64,000 nucleotides of DNA from positions 121,488,305 through 121,552,304 of the forward strand of contig CM067443.1 in NCBI GenBank assembly GCA_034508935.3. The letters run 5' to 3'. Under the pieces are notes generated by a model. It worked only from the letters and a program-made list of their open reading frames with translations, was not told the origin of the DNA and did not search any database. A program made the translations under genes and the position numbers. The stretch is from Berghia stephanieae (Eukaryota; Mollusca; Gastropoda; Nudibranchia; Aeolidiidae). Below, piece after piece: positions 44,436-57,382 of the stretch (the stretch's first letter is position 1; every line of letters begins with the position of its first letter).

Positions 44436-44850
44436 AACTAACCATGTAATCCCTGTTTCAAATATATAAATTTTATAATAATAATATGTAACGAAGTGAG
44501 TGTACATTTTATCATTAGCTAACATTGCAGACAGGCTTTACATTATGAAATCCCCATTGGATGCCTCGTCTTGTGTTTGCTTTTTATTAATTGTGTGTAC
44601 CTATTTGCGTCCATCGTTATCAGCTTCTCTATTTGTTCGCCCGTCTTTCCATTTCCTCCTCTCTGCGACCATCCTGGAGAAATAAGATAACAATAAAGTG
44701 GTTGAAGTTCTGGAATCGATCATCTGATTGGTCAGAACATACAGCCACTTTTAGATATCAGGGCTGAGAATCTACTGCCTAAAGGCGGATTTTCGCCTAA
44801 ATGGTGGTTTATCTCCGCCCATCACCATCACTTTTCCGCCTTTTAAAAAG
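44436..44850. other. Spacer
   Basis: AT-rich sequence with no recognised gene leads into the ACC/ATC minisatellite. Confidence 0.5.
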
Positions 44851-45062
44851 ACTCACCACAACCACTACATCAACATCCCTATCACCACTACTTTTACAAC
44901 CACCACCTGTACTACAACAACCATCACATCATCATTCCTATCACCATTATTACTACAACCACCGCCACATCATCATCCCTACCACCACCACCACTACATC
45001 ATCATCCCCACCACCACTACTACTACCTACAACCACCACCACATCATCATCCCTACCACCAC
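44851..45062. repeat. ACC/ATC-rich minisatellite, block 1 of 3
   Basis: The array is built of ACCACCACTACTACAACCACC and ACATCATCATCCCT-like parts (about 40-57 bases per unit). The same sequence type resumes at 60959-61074, beyond the LTR element, and at about 63684-63870, beyond the LINE. The three blocks were evidently one array. Confidence 0.85.
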
Positions 45063-45152
45063 TGTCACGAAATGTTATTATGAATGTTTACTTAGGTGTA
45101 TTGTGTACGCTAGACCTAATGTTATTCTTAGTTCGTAATGTCTAACTTAATA

Positions 45153-45948
45153 CAGAGTTATAGTTGCTCACCGAACGGACACCGAACGAACGACTTACCG
45201 ATCACGTGATCAGTTTTTTCTCGCGTCCTCTCGTCTAATCTCGTCACTCCGGAATAGAAAGAGGAGGCGGAGCTAATATGATATAACGCAATGAAAGTTC
45301 TGTCCGATGACGGGTGGGGGGATATCACCTCTCCAAAACTTACCTTATTATATGAGATCTTGAGATTCTTATCCAATCATCGATTGCTCGTTTGACAGTT
45401 CGCTTGTGAACAGTTAGGAGACCATCTCTTGATTTATGGGCAGGCGGCTTTGCGTAAAGGCGGTGAGTGTTGTATACATCAAAGAGTACCGCTGACCGAT
45501 GGGTAAATAGTGATTGTGTAACCCAAAAGCCCTGCCGACTCGACTGCAAGGTCTTGTATGTAATAACTGCGTCACCATATCAACGCTCAGGAATTAATTA
45601 CTGAGGACTCAGTATATATATATATTAAAAAAACAAACAACGCTTTTGAATCACACGAGATACATCAGTGTGCTCGTCGCATTGAGAATTGAAAAATGAG
45701 ATATAAATCAAGAAAACCGACCGGAAAATAAAGAAACTATCATTAAATTTAAAAAATTGAGCAATATTTTTTTCAAAATCAATCTACTAGAAAAAATTTT
45801 TATTTCTTAACCTATTTTTGTGAAACAAAGATAAATGTTCTCCTTTTTGCAAGCTGATTGAACAATGTGGTTTTCAAATTTATCGTATACGTAATCATTT
45901 GGAAGCTCCCGAGAAAGGTATTTTTGTGTAATCTCTTTCACACACAGG

Positions 45949-45982
<34 letters not shown>

Positions 45983-46077
45983 AACATATACAAACAATAC
46001 ACAAACAATACACATCCCTGGTCATCTATTGCCTATATTATTAATGTTAATATATACATCCCATGCTGATTGTCACT

Positions 46078-46112
<35 letters not shown>

Positions 46113-46502
46113 CCATTTCCACCATCCAAGTACCAGCGGCCTTTTCTCTTTGATTTCGTATCATGGTCTACCCGAAGCCCAACACCTCGATCGTTTGTGG
46201 GTCAACCCCCCCCCCCCCCCCCCCCCCCCCCCACCTTCGCCCGTAATCAATTTATAATTTTCTCTCTGTATAGAGCGCCACGTGCCCAATTATATACTAT
46301 TGAATGACACTGACCTTGCCCCTCCCCTAACACAAGCCAACAGCAACCCAAGCTATCCTCTATCACGTGACCTTAGATCCGATGCTGCATACCGCTTGAG
46401 AGTCTTCACTATCCAGATCTCGTTCATGGTCACGTGAGAAGGCTATATCCGTTCGGGTTCGGCGTTCGGGTTCGGCGTTCGACCCGATTTCGTTAAAAAG
46501 CC
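45153..46502. mobile_element. Unclassified 1.35-kb insertion in the 5' LTR
   Basis: The 3' LTR is continuous here, while the 5' LTR is interrupted after TCTAACTTAATA and resumes with AATATCCTGCTGTG. AATA therefore occurs on both sides as a possible 4-bp target repeat. The insert begins CAGAGTTATAGTTGCTCACC and ends with repeated CGTTCGGGTTCGG and then GTTAAAAAGCCA. No inverted ends are clear. CGAACGG-like motifs occur near both ends. It holds two poly-C runs (about 46080-46110 and 46207-46232) and a CA run. No transposase is recognised. Confidence 0.7.
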
Positions 46503-46596
46503 AATATCCTGCTGTGATGATCATGTCGTATACGTCCTTTTGTTGTTGAGTTCTGTGTAATAGATATAGGGACTGATCTTGGTATTGCGTAGGACC

Positions 46597-49500
46597 GTGG
46601 CCTTCGTTATACTAGAGGCCCAAGACTGGATACAGTGACGTCACTCTCTCAATCATAACAAGTGAGAGAGAGGAGACAGCGAGCCGAGCGGGCGGCTGTG
46701 TGTGTTACCAGTGAAGCGAGGCAGGAAAAACATAGATTTTCCAGATTGGAACTTTTGTGGCCAACTTTTAGGAAACCCAGATTTTAAAAATTCGATATGC
46801 ATTATTTAACGACTTTCCTTAGAAAATAGATGTTTATTAATTATTGATTTCGTTGATTAGCATTTATTTTTCATTCAAACTCATTTTGCCGATGCAAATG
46901 ATCCTATATCAACCCGACTTCCATTTTTCTTGGACTTCGACGATAACGATTGCGAATATTTATAATAAGATCATTTACTTTTGTCATTGAAATTTATAGC
47001 AAACCACTTTTTTTACACTTCATTTTCACATAATTATATTATGCTCACTTTTAACAGTTTATAAATAACACGACAAAAAAATTACCCCCCCCCCCCCCAA
47101 ATGCTAGCTATATTTGGCATGGTTAAGAAGAAATAATTGGCATGAATTATTTTTTTCCACTCGCATACAACACACACCTCTCATTACTATTTCGCTGTAC
47201 TACACACTGGATCTCAAGTCCTAGCAAAAAATACAAGATTTTATTTCTCATAAAAAAAGAATTGTACAAGAATAATAAGGGGGCTAAATGCTCTTTTTAA
47301 ATCTTTATTTCATTCAAAATTTTAATTGTAATATGGGCAATAGTAGGCTAATACTAATATAAAAAATAAAATAAACAAAACATTACCTTGCTCCGTCAAT
47401 GATAATTACTGGGCACGAAACGCAAGAAGTTCAATCTGCAGACACTATATATAAACTATAGATTGACTATAAAAATATAGTGTTTCGCTGTTCAACAGCT
47501 CATCAGTGCAGCTTGGAACTCAAAAAAATCAGTTGGATACCTACAGGTTCCACAGAGTTCAATCTGCAGACACTATATATCTATTATATCTTTTGTAAAT
47601 GTATACATAATGTTGATATGTACATACTGGTCAATTGTTAATCCAAAAAAAATATCAGTGATGACAATAAACAAAGAGATGTGATTTTATGGTAATAAGA
47701 AGGAAAAGGAATGAGAAAACATAGAGTTGGACTTGACATGGAGACACATGTGACATGGAGCTGGCGATTGATATATAAAATGGGCAGCCCTTACATACCC
47801 CACATACGTAGTGAGCTCCCGCAGGAATCTAAACCTGATGGTTGTCTGAAACATGTGCCTCCAGTCTTATCCAATAATGAGAAGGAAAAGAAGATGACCT
47901 ATGCTCTTTTCGTAAGAGTTTGATAAGGAACAAATTCAAGAAAAGTAGAAATAGTGTGAACAAGAGCATCCATGGTTTCTCTCGACAATACTCCTTCTCG
48001 TGGTTTCATCCCTAACCTGCTCCAGTCCTTGAACCAAGTCAAAGCATCTTGAAGAAATGAGAAATTGGAATCAGAAATGGAATTAATTGGCTTGCACCTC
48101 TCATCCCTCAATCTCCTGCCTTTCAGCGGATGCTTGACATTTAGAACATTCCATAGCTGTACAATGAAGAATATAAATGATACTGTCCCACTGACATTGA
48201 CATTCCATTTGGATCCAAAGTGCTCCAAGGCAGCAGCATTCCATCTGTCAAAAATTCTCAACATCAGTGGAACACTCTGTTTCTCAGTAGGCGATGGATT
48301 CAAACATTTTCGATTCAAAGATGGAGCAAGTTTCACGACTGATGACTTCTCTTCCTCGTATACTTTTGTAATGTGACACATGGATCCTCTCGTAACTGAA
48401 GATGAAGGATTTTCATTGTTGGTCAGTACAGGTGGTAACATAAAAGTCTTCTCCAGGTCTTTTTGAGACGTCCAGTTATTTCTAATACATTTGAAAAGGT
48501 GGACAGTATCAAAAATTAAAAAAAAGTTTCTCTGAAGGAATGACAGGATTTGGAATAGATGGACAAAGACTTCCCCCAGACATTATAGCAAAGGCATTGC
48601 GGTTAATTCTGTTGGTGTCAGAAATAACACACAAAACATGAAAACCAAAATCATGAAGAACGTGCAATGTTTTAAGAAGCAAACATTGCAAATAACGAGC
48701 ATCAATATTTTTTACAGGTAAAATGGCAACAACATCTTTCTGTTTACAAAGAACTGAGGAAATCATGAAGACCTGGGCAGTGCTTGCCTCAGAAACCTGA
48801 CAATTATATGCAGAGCCCTCAACTTTCCCCCTTTATACGACAACTGGTGAGAAATATGAATTTCGTCCATCATGAGAACGACATCACGCTCATGTTCTTG
48901 CATTTTAAGACATCGCTGTCTTAAATATGCTTCATGATCTTTAGAATTAGGAAAACCAGTCTTCATTTCAAAGACAGAGGAAAGTTTTCTTAGATAGGAC
49001 TGATGAGGCAAAGTAAGAAAGGAATTCCTTAGAAGAGAATAGGCACAAGGAGCAGATGCAAACAACTGGAATGCCCAGATAAGGGTAGAGCAACTGTAAC
49101 GTTTTACAGACAAGTTAACTAACTTAAGCTGCTCAACCAAAAACCTAACTTTTGGCATGAACAAAGACTTGGACTCATCATCTTCATCATTGTCAACACT
49201 GTTGCATAGACTATCAATAGCTGAAACATAAAGTTGCAGCTGGTCCTCCAAGTTACTTCTATCAAATCCATTCCCATGACAAAAATGGGAAAGGACAGTG
49301 TCAAATTGAGACCAGCATGTAAGAGTTGGGGGAGACGTTTTCCCAAAAATCCATGCAATGGCGCTATCAGGAACCCTTTCTGAAAAACAAAGAAAAAAAT
49401 AATGGTCAAGTCATCACACTAACATATATTATAATTTCCATGCTTCAATGAAAATAAGTTGTATCTTTTTTATTGTCTTCTTTCATCATTTAAACAAGAT

Positions 49501-50851
49501 CCATATAAAATGGTTGATAGTGAGATAATAATATATCTTTTAATTGTATATAATAACATCACAGCATTACGATAGACTTTAATAAAAATTATACTTACTA
49601 TATTTATTACTACTTCTACTACCATTAGTGTTACTACTACCACTACTGCTAATAATATTATTTCAAACTACTACTCTACCAAGAATATTATTACTGCAAT
49701 TACTATTATACGACTACAACCACTACTAGAACTACTGTTAGTGGTAGGCTACCATTGCCATTATTGGTGTCACTACTACTAATATTGCCATTGCTACTAG
49801 TACTACTATATTGGCGTTCCTACTACTACTGCTACTATTACCACCACCACTGCTACTACTACTTCTAACACCAGCACTACTCTTTTATACTTATACCCTG
49901 AGTTCTATCTAGCACTATTACTATTTTAGAAATCATTTATTCTAACTCTAAACATGTCAATTTTCAAGGTAAACACTTACGATTATCAGAAAATATTTCC
50001 ACATGCATGTCAGAGAAAACTTTGATTGAAGACAGCAACTTTGGAGCACTGTCAACAGTATCAATAATCCTGTAAAGGCAAAGGGTGCAGTGGTCAGGCA
50101 TTGGTGGATCATCAGGTGAAGACGATGAGGCAAGAAAAAAACGATAAATCCATAATTTCGCATCAACTCTGGTGTTGAAACTGCCACAGAATTCTGTATA
50201 ATTCTTAATCCGATCATTTTCAACCCATCGTTTAAAAGACTCATCGTCTCTCTTTAAAACTGCATCTCGCCTTTCGTCGGGGGCTTTCCGTTTCATGGAT
50301 ATTTTCGTAGATAAATAGGAGGGACAGTTGGGAAAGATGGAAGGATAGGCATCTTTGGTCAATTTTGGTATGCTTCTCTCTACACTGAGAATGGAACCGT
50401 CAGGTCTTGTGACAGAATCTACTCTGACAATAAATCTGTCACAAAAATGACGCTCACATACCACAGCTGTAGAAGAAGGTTGGAAATCTTGTCTCGGTAT
50501 CTTCCTCAACCAAAGGTTTTTCCTATCTAAATCCGAGGGAAATTCAAACGCAGACACTGACACTTTCTCAGAAGGATAATAATTTCCTTTACAATTTGGC
50601 ACACAGCACTTACGAGGCATGTTGAAAATGCAAAACAATGGATGGTATTTATCAAAATATGAATGACTATTTAACAAATTATCTATAGAAAACAAGAGGG
50701 TACAATAATCCGATAAGAATGAATTGAAAATGAATGACAACACAGTCAACCATTAACCGGTTTTCAAAACGAAAGCGGATGGACCGGGAGTGTGACGTCA
50801 CATCGCCAGTCGAGACGATGTCTCAGGCCATAAGAGTTCACGAAGGCCACG
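46597..50851 (-). mobile_element. P element inserted in the 5' LTR
   Basis: The borders are set by comparison with the uninterrupted 3' LTR. GTAGGACC occurs at 46589-46596 and at 50852-50859, an 8-bp target repeat as P elements make. The ends share the inverted repeat GTGGCCTTCGT. A THAP-domain transposase gene lies on the minus strand. A TAC/ACT-rich imperfect microsatellite fills much of the intron (49600-49880), and the stretch 46597-47898 has no recognised gene. Confidence 0.9.
47899..50620 (-). pseudogene. P-type transposase with THAP domain, two frame breaks
   Basis: Exon 1 (50620-49981; donor AATC|gtaagtg) begins MPRKCCVPNCKGNY and encodes a THAP finger (CVPNC, then FEFPSD, LWLRKIPR, VCERHF and IPKLTKDAYPSIFP). 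Exon 2 starts at 49379 after ttgtttttcag in matching phase and continues through VPDSAIAWIFGKTSPP. The RNase-H-like catalytic region follows (VVLMMDEIHISHQLSYKGGK, then QVFMISSVLCKQKDVVAILP and ISDTNRINRNAF), and then the C-terminal region (LMLRIFDRWNAAALEHFG, RETMDALVHTISTFLEFVPY). The frame changes twice, at a G5 run near 48830 and a T8 run near 48525. Both are homopolymers, so sequencing error is possible. Apart from these the gene reads through. It is related to THAP9-type proteins. Confidence 0.87.
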
Positions 50852-51044
50852 GTAGGACCCGCTTAAATTGTTTTAATTTATGGTCGGAAATGTCATAGGT
50901 CATGGATTTTCCCGTTGAGTCATTTCCTGGCACACAAAGAGAGACCATTCTCTAAGTATTTCTTTTCTTTTAAAATTCTGTTTCTTGGTTTTTGTAAACC
51001 TTTCATCCTGCCCATTCACCAGTTGGCCGTCTGACGATTCGGAC

Positions 51045-51589
51045 CAGGGTTGCCAGTTTGGCATTTTAAATGCCAGATTCCAAAAATCTGGCATTTTTGA
51101 AAACCGTTTGGCATTAGAAAATTCATTTGGCATTTGGCATTTTCATTTGGCATTTTCTTTTCTTGTATATTATACTTCAAATGACACCTTTACTCTGCAC
51201 TTGAACCAGATTCAACAGAAAACATCATAAGAAACACGAAACAGTAAGTTTTCGTAATTGTCAATAATCATTTAACTGTTTACGTATTTACCTTTCATGT
51301 TAATGTATTTCTTTTTCATTCTTAAGATCCAACCGTGATGTAGTGGTATAGCACTCCACTTAGTAGTCAGTAGGTAAAAAATTACCCCAACAGGAAATTT
51401 AGTATAATTCAAAAAAAAAAAGAAAGGAAAACATGCAAGCCACCAGAATATGATAGTAAATTGTCTATCAAAAGTGAGTAGTTTTCTTAGTGGGGGTGGG
51501 AGTCAACAGACTTTGGCATTTTTTTGAGTGTTTTGGCATTTTTTGAGTCTTCCCCTGGCATTTTGTTGAAAAATAATCTGGCAACCCTG
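51045..51589. mobile_element. hAT-like MITE in the 5' LTR
   Basis: The 545-bp insert begins CAGGGTTGCCAG and ends CTGGCAACCCTG. It is flanked by the 8-bp repeat ATTCGGAC (51037-51044 and 51590-51597), whereas the 3' LTR has a single ATTCGGAC at the matching place. An 8-bp target repeat with CAGGG ends is typical of hAT elements. TTTGGCATT or TGGCATTTT recurs many times near both ends. No coding capacity. Confidence 0.88.
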
Positions 51590-52584
51590 ATTCGGACGTA
51601 TTTTAGTCTCTATGCAAAGTTCAGCCGATGCTGTTTTGCAAGAGTTGTACTTAATTTTATTAAAATCAAATTGTGATTTTAATTGTTACAGGCCTTGTGG
51701 TTGGTGGAATTATTCATTTAATTCAATCTTTCTGCTTATATTATGAGTTAATTAATACTAGTGATTTTCTGATTTAGTAGTTTGTGCCAAGCACGTTGGG
51801 CAGTGACCACGTGTTGAGAAGTTTATAGTGTTGTGATATGTGTAAAGGTGATCTAGTTTACGTATTATTGCTTTGTTTTTATATGGTTAATTAAATATTG
51901 TTTTCTTTCCCATTCTAGTGGGCCTGTTGATCTGGGGCCAAAGCCAAAGAAACTATTAGATGAATTAACTTTAACCCTTTTGAATTTTGGATGTAAGACT
52001 TTTCTTCGTTTGATTTGTGGCCAAAGCCAGAACATTTTAATAGCCTTATCCTTGGCCGATGCCATCGATATTATACCCATATATGAATATTTTTCATATC
52101 CGGCCAAAGCCGTGGAATTTTAGTTTTATTGTTACAAGGCCGGCGCCTTAGATTCAAAGAGAGATTGGACAGTACAAATTGTGACAGTAGAAAGAAAGGA
52201 CGACAGACTGCATCATCTCGACAAGAGGAAGAAGCCCTGACGGACAGTTCATATTTTTGTTCTATGTGTTCTGTAAAGGTAAGGGGCCCCACCTTCTTGT
52301 GAAATCTGTTTGTGACTTATGTGACTTATTCATTGTTCCACGTTCATCGTTACTGTCTCGTGAATTGAGTGTTCGTCATTACATGTGCGAATGAGAGAGA
52401 GAGTGTGAGAGAGTAATTTGCATTAATAAATTATATGAAATATGAAAATTTACTTATCATTCTTTGATTGTTAGTTTGTTGGGCTGGTCAATTTGTTGGA
52501 CGTTAGCAACCCTTTAAGGCCATTGACTGGGACGGAGGTTCTGCAGACCACCGACTCACTCTTTGGCATTGTCACTTTGTAACA

Positions 52585-53296
52585 TTTTTGGTGGAGCTGC
52601 GGGTACTTTTGCTGACGTTTAACAGATTGATTTTTGTCTAATACTGATGGTCAGGGGTGATTTGTAATTGACTCTCACCTCATCCGTTACTCACTTATAA
52701 AGACAGTTTATATTTTGTTGACTGACGTAAAACTGTAACGTCGTATCCCATGACATTGAATAGGAACTTGCACTGTCATTGATTTATTGCCTTTTGTTAA
52801 AAGACATCGGCTAAGTTGAAACCTTCTGTTATTGTTGTCACTTGCTGGTTATCTTAAACCAGTTGTCTGTCGCTGAGATTTACGTGAATTGGGTCAGATT
52901 GACTTGTTATTTTAAACTGAGTTGGGAGATACCTACTGTATCCCCGTGGTTGTTATATTATGAGAAGTGCTGTTACACATCATCGCTGATTATTTTATTT
53001 GCCATTAAAGGCGAGAAGAAATAATAATTGTTTGAAGTAAGTAATTATTGCAATATTTAAATTCATTCGTTAGTTATACCCGAAGGTATATACATTTCCA
53101 CTAGTTGATATTGTTGACTGATTTTCTATTTGTATAATTACAAAGACTTTGTTTTTAAGTTTCTTTTGCTTGCTCAAGTGTTTTAACTTCTTTGCTTCAT
53201 TTTATTGAACTACATTGTCTTTTCCCTTCTTGAACCATCATGGATGTTGAGAAATTAATCAAACTCGGTGCTCAACTGGCATTGGAAGGTGAGGCT
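52585..53296 (+). other. Leader and start of the gag region of the LTR element
   Basis: Sequence between the 5' LTR and the piggyBac insertion. TTTTTGGTGGAGCTGC directly after the LTR is where a primer-binding site is expected, but the matching tRNA was not identified. The gag region begins near 53240. Confidence 0.6.
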
Positions 53297-53300
53297 TTAA

Positions 53301-56300
53301 CTCTCAAACGTTCCACTGTTTTGAGCAAAAATTGTGAATGGAGGGGGTGCAGGTACATTAGGATACCATGAACTCACTCACTGTGCGCTAATGCTGGCAT
53401 GTTATATATCAATTTGCTCGTCAGATGTTTTAGTTTCACATTCTTAAAGTTTTTTATAATTTCTAGGCACTTTCCTGGACACAAATATGATTTATGTGTC
53501 AAGGTAGGGTCTCAAATTTTCAAGTAAAAACTGCATTTTCTGCAAATGCCAAGAAGGAAAAAAATAACTGTTCAAAATTATGATCAAAACAAGTTTATTT
53601 TCTAAAAATACATCATGTCTTACAACTTTTATGCAAAACTCAAGTATGTAATGCATAAATTGAGCATCTGGTGGGGTCTCAAATGTATCCACACATTTAC
53701 TCAAACAAGGGGCATAATCCAATAATTTTTACATGTTCACAAAAATGTCTCTAAATTGCTTATGTTAGCATTTCTTTGGCATATTTTGGATATCTCTTGG
53801 TTAACAGACCTAAACACATGATACAAGAAGAAATTTCAACATTGTGAAAAGGTTTTGGGGTAATAAATCCATTACAAAAGTAAAATTATATAATTATTTT
53901 AAAATTCACTTGTGTGTCACTTGTTTAGTGCAAAGACTGAACTATACACACCAAAAAAATACACAAGTTCCTTCTTACTGATACAATTGATAATACATGG
54001 ATAAATATAATAAAGGACTTCAGTATACATATATATATTTATTTATATATGTAAATGTATTCGCAGAGAGCGAATAGTATTTTTTTTCCGCAAAGAGCGA
54101 AAACGAATGATTATTCGCAGAGTGCGAAAATATTTTTATTTCACAGTAACAGTACCTTAACAAAATAAAATAAAAATATACAGACAATTTAACATTTAAA
54201 AAACAAAGAGCATTTTAAAATACAATAATAAATCAAATAATTTACTCAAGAACTGTATGATACCACAACATACATTTTCTATCCGGCTGTAAACAAAACC
54301 ATTCTTTACAATATAAACACCTATGTCTAGTTTTCTGTACTTTCCCCCTATCTAAGCATAACCTACAATCACCCCTTGAATTTGAAGAAGCATCTGGTAA
54401 AATTGGATGGATTAACTTAATTTCTTCATCTATATCATTATTATCACTATTCCTGCTATTTGCTTTAGATTTACTTTTACATTTACAATTACAATTTGTA
54501 TTTAAAGCAAGTGGTGGACCCTCTAGATCATCTATCCCGCCTAACTGCCTGGCTAACTCCAGAGTAAAATCTAACTGATTATACTGTTTTGGTCTCTGTA
54601 ATTCTTCAATATCACTATGCCTAGCTCTATATTCTTTGAACAGAATATAACTATTAACCCTAGCAATGTCAATAAAATGAAAAAATAAACTTTTCCACCA
54701 CTTGTGTGTTTTTCTAAGACTATTATATTTCCCAATAAGTTGATCAGACAAATCTACCCCATTCATATTCTTATTGTAATCTTTAACTAATTCAGGCTGT
54801 GCAACATCTAATTTTCTGAAAACCCCATTATCTTTACTCCTACGTTGTACTACTGCCTCCTTATTTGCATCATGTATTGTAGATATAAATGAAACTGTCT
54901 TATTATCTTTCCACTGTAAAGCTAAAATATCACCATCCCTATGCCATCTAAACTCCCCCCTCTTAACCCTCTTTTCCCATTCTCTAACGTTCTTTAGACT
55001 AACTGGAAATCCTTTTCTATTAACTATTATTGTCCCACAAGCTCTCACATTCTTCACAACCAAATCTTTAAAAAGTTGGACACTAGTATAAAAATTATCC
55101 ACATATAAATGATATCCTTGATTGAACAAGCCAACAAGCAACTGCATAACCACATTATAAGCTAAACCATTTGTTGTATTACCCCCTACCTTACCCAAAT
55201 AAACATCAAAATTATGTGTATACCCTGTCTTTGAATCTGCTAAAACCCACAATTTCATTCCCCACTTTGTTGTCTTGTCCTTCATATACATTCTAAAGCT
55301 ATACCTTCCCTTATTTTTAACCATCCTCTCATCTATTGAAATATTCTGATAAGGTTGAAACAATTTCATACATTTTCTACGAATATAATCCATCATAAAT
55401 CTAGCTTTACATAATTTATCATCTCTATTTTCTGTTCTAAAATTACTTATTTTTAAAAAACTCATAAGACATTTATAACGCCAAATTGACAAAAACCAAC
55501 GCGCCCACAAACCATTCAACAATGTCTCCACACACCAATATAAAGTAACACGCTCCACTTTCACACAACTCATGTACATCAACAAACCAATAAATCTATA
55601 CATTTCATCCACATTCACAGGTTCATCCTTCCACCTCTTATACAACGTCGGTTTCGAATCCGCACACATACTCGCATAATCATTCGTCCACTCACAAAAC
55701 AAAGACAACAGTTCTTGAGTAAAAAACAAACGAAAAAAATCTAAAGGCGTTAAAAATTTTCGGTGATCTAAGCGAGTCACCGTATCAGGCAGGCGTGGAC
55801 CAGGGACTCGCTCAGGGAGAAAAGGTGGCACTTTGTTCTCGGGACCACCATCCACACATAGTTTCTTCGGCTGTGATGGGCCAGGGATTTCATCATGATC
55901 CGAACGCCTGAAGAAAATAATAATAACAAGAATTAAAATAAAAAGAAGTACTTTGAAAACAAAGGAAATGAAAAATAATTCTGAAAGGAGAAAGCAATTA
56001 ATTACACATATAAATATAAAATATCAAAATATTTTATCACTCTCCCTTTTTTACATCACACACTAGTTCTGGAATAATATTTCTTGACATAGAGTTGAGT
56101 AGAGTAAAAATACTATAAATAATCTTCCTGTAGACCCAAAACTGAATATATAACATAATATCAACAATAATACATCAGAAAACACAAAACAGTCAATATG
56201 AATATAAATGCTCTATAAGCACAACTAAATATCAGGTCAGTTCTCACCTTTTTCTTTGACAAGCAGAACTAGTTGTGGCAGTGGCAGTGTCAGTATCATC

Positions 56301-57166
56301 AGTAGGAGTAGGGACTTGTGCATGTCTCCCAGTTTCATTCCCACAGTCCTCACACGGAATCCGAATCTCGCTAGAAGAAAGAAAAAAGAACAATATTTTA
56401 TTATACAAGCTGTCGACACATCAAATCAAGACATACAAATCATTTCTATATCTCATTCAAGTGGCCGAACTAACCGTCTTCTGACCTCCATGTTTGTTTA
56501 CATTTTCAACACACAACACTTCACTCGTCCTAGTCAAACTCAAGCACGTCATAAATACAATTATAAACCAAAAAAAAATACTTTTTGTACTATATTAATG
56601 AAATAGATAATAAAGTTGAATAAAATATACATATCATGGGCATTATGCGATCGTTTGATGTTACTTTGAGAAGATTTCTGAAAAATACTTACTCGTCGTT
56701 CTCACTGTCAGATCCCATATTTGGCGAGTACGGCAGGTCGAATTCTTGAGACCATTCAGACTCAATTTCATCATCATCCTCGTCATCACTTACATCCACG
56801 TTGAAGAGGATGTCATAAATTTCAGACTCTTTGAGATTTGCCATGGTGCAAAAAGTTTAAATAATATAAATTTGATAAATTGTGAGTTGGAGTTGTAGAA
56901 AGATTTCCCGAAACAAAATGGCGGATCGAAGGTAACGGATGGAGTCGTTAGCAACCTAGCTTTCGTATCTCTCGTTATTTCGTAACATTTTTTTACATTT
57001 TTAACATAATTGTGATGAATTATTGAATGAAAATCATTATTTTATAATTAAATAATAGTTTCAACACATAATCTGGCGATTTTTTACCGCAAAATGGGAT
57101 TATGAAAAAGGGGGCGTTGTCACGATCACCGGTGATCGTGGTTTCTATTTGTGGAACGTTTGAGAG
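53301..57166 (-). mobile_element. piggyBac element, apparently intact
   Basis: TTAA target copies lie at 53297-53300 and 57167-57170. The ends are inverted repeats, CTCTCAAACGTTCCAC, matching exactly. A perfect 20-base palindrome (CACGATCACC plus its complement) lies 26 bases inside the right end, at 57121-57140. The three-exon transposase gene is on the minus strand. The 3' side (53301-54241) has no gene, only short TTCGCAGAGAGCGAA-like repeats near 54060-54130. It interrupts the gag region of the LTR element. Confidence 0.92.
54242..56844 (-). CDS. piggyBac transposase, three exons, about 646 residues
   Basis: Exons are 56844-56693 (ATG; donor GA|gtaagt), 56370-56248 (acceptor ttcttctag; donor AG|gtgaga) and 55907-54242 (acceptor tttcttcag). 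Phases agree and no stop or frameshift is seen. The N-terminus is acidic (VSDDEDDDEIESEW). The catalytic aspartates stand in NISIDERMV, LYVDNFYTSV and NMNGVDLSDQLIG. The C-terminus has a Cys-rich zinc-binding domain (CRLCLDRGK, then CLYCKEWFCLQP and CMLWYH). Length and layout fit a complete PGBD4-like transposase. It makes TTAA-targeted cut-and-paste transposition plausible for this copy. The start at 56844 is chosen because it precedes the acidic N-terminus and splices in frame. Activity is inferred only from intactness. Confidence 0.93.
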
Positions 57167-57382
57167 TTAAGGAAATGGGTAGATGAACAAATAAAGCAGG
57201 AAGAGGCTCGCAAGACGGATGCTCTGAATGAGGCCAAGGCGCGAAGGGAGCACGAGCGAGAACAAAGGGAGCACGAGCGAGAACAAAGGGAGCACGAAAG
57301 AGAGCAAAGAGAACACGATCGAGAATCGGCAAAGGAGGAGAGCGCCCGCGAAGAGAAGAAACTGGAGCTGAAAGCCGCTCTT

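Noticed and set aside
46440-46500. Telomere-like GTTCGG repeats
   Set aside because: Only a few imperfect copies at the end of an insert, and the sequence is not the animal TTAGGG repeat.
47711-47923. Plus-strand open frame with VPPVLSNNEKEKK, like PPVLTNNEN of the P transposase
   Set aside because: It is on the opposite strand, short, and the likeness covers only a few residues. Chance or a small inverted duplication is more likely than a gene.
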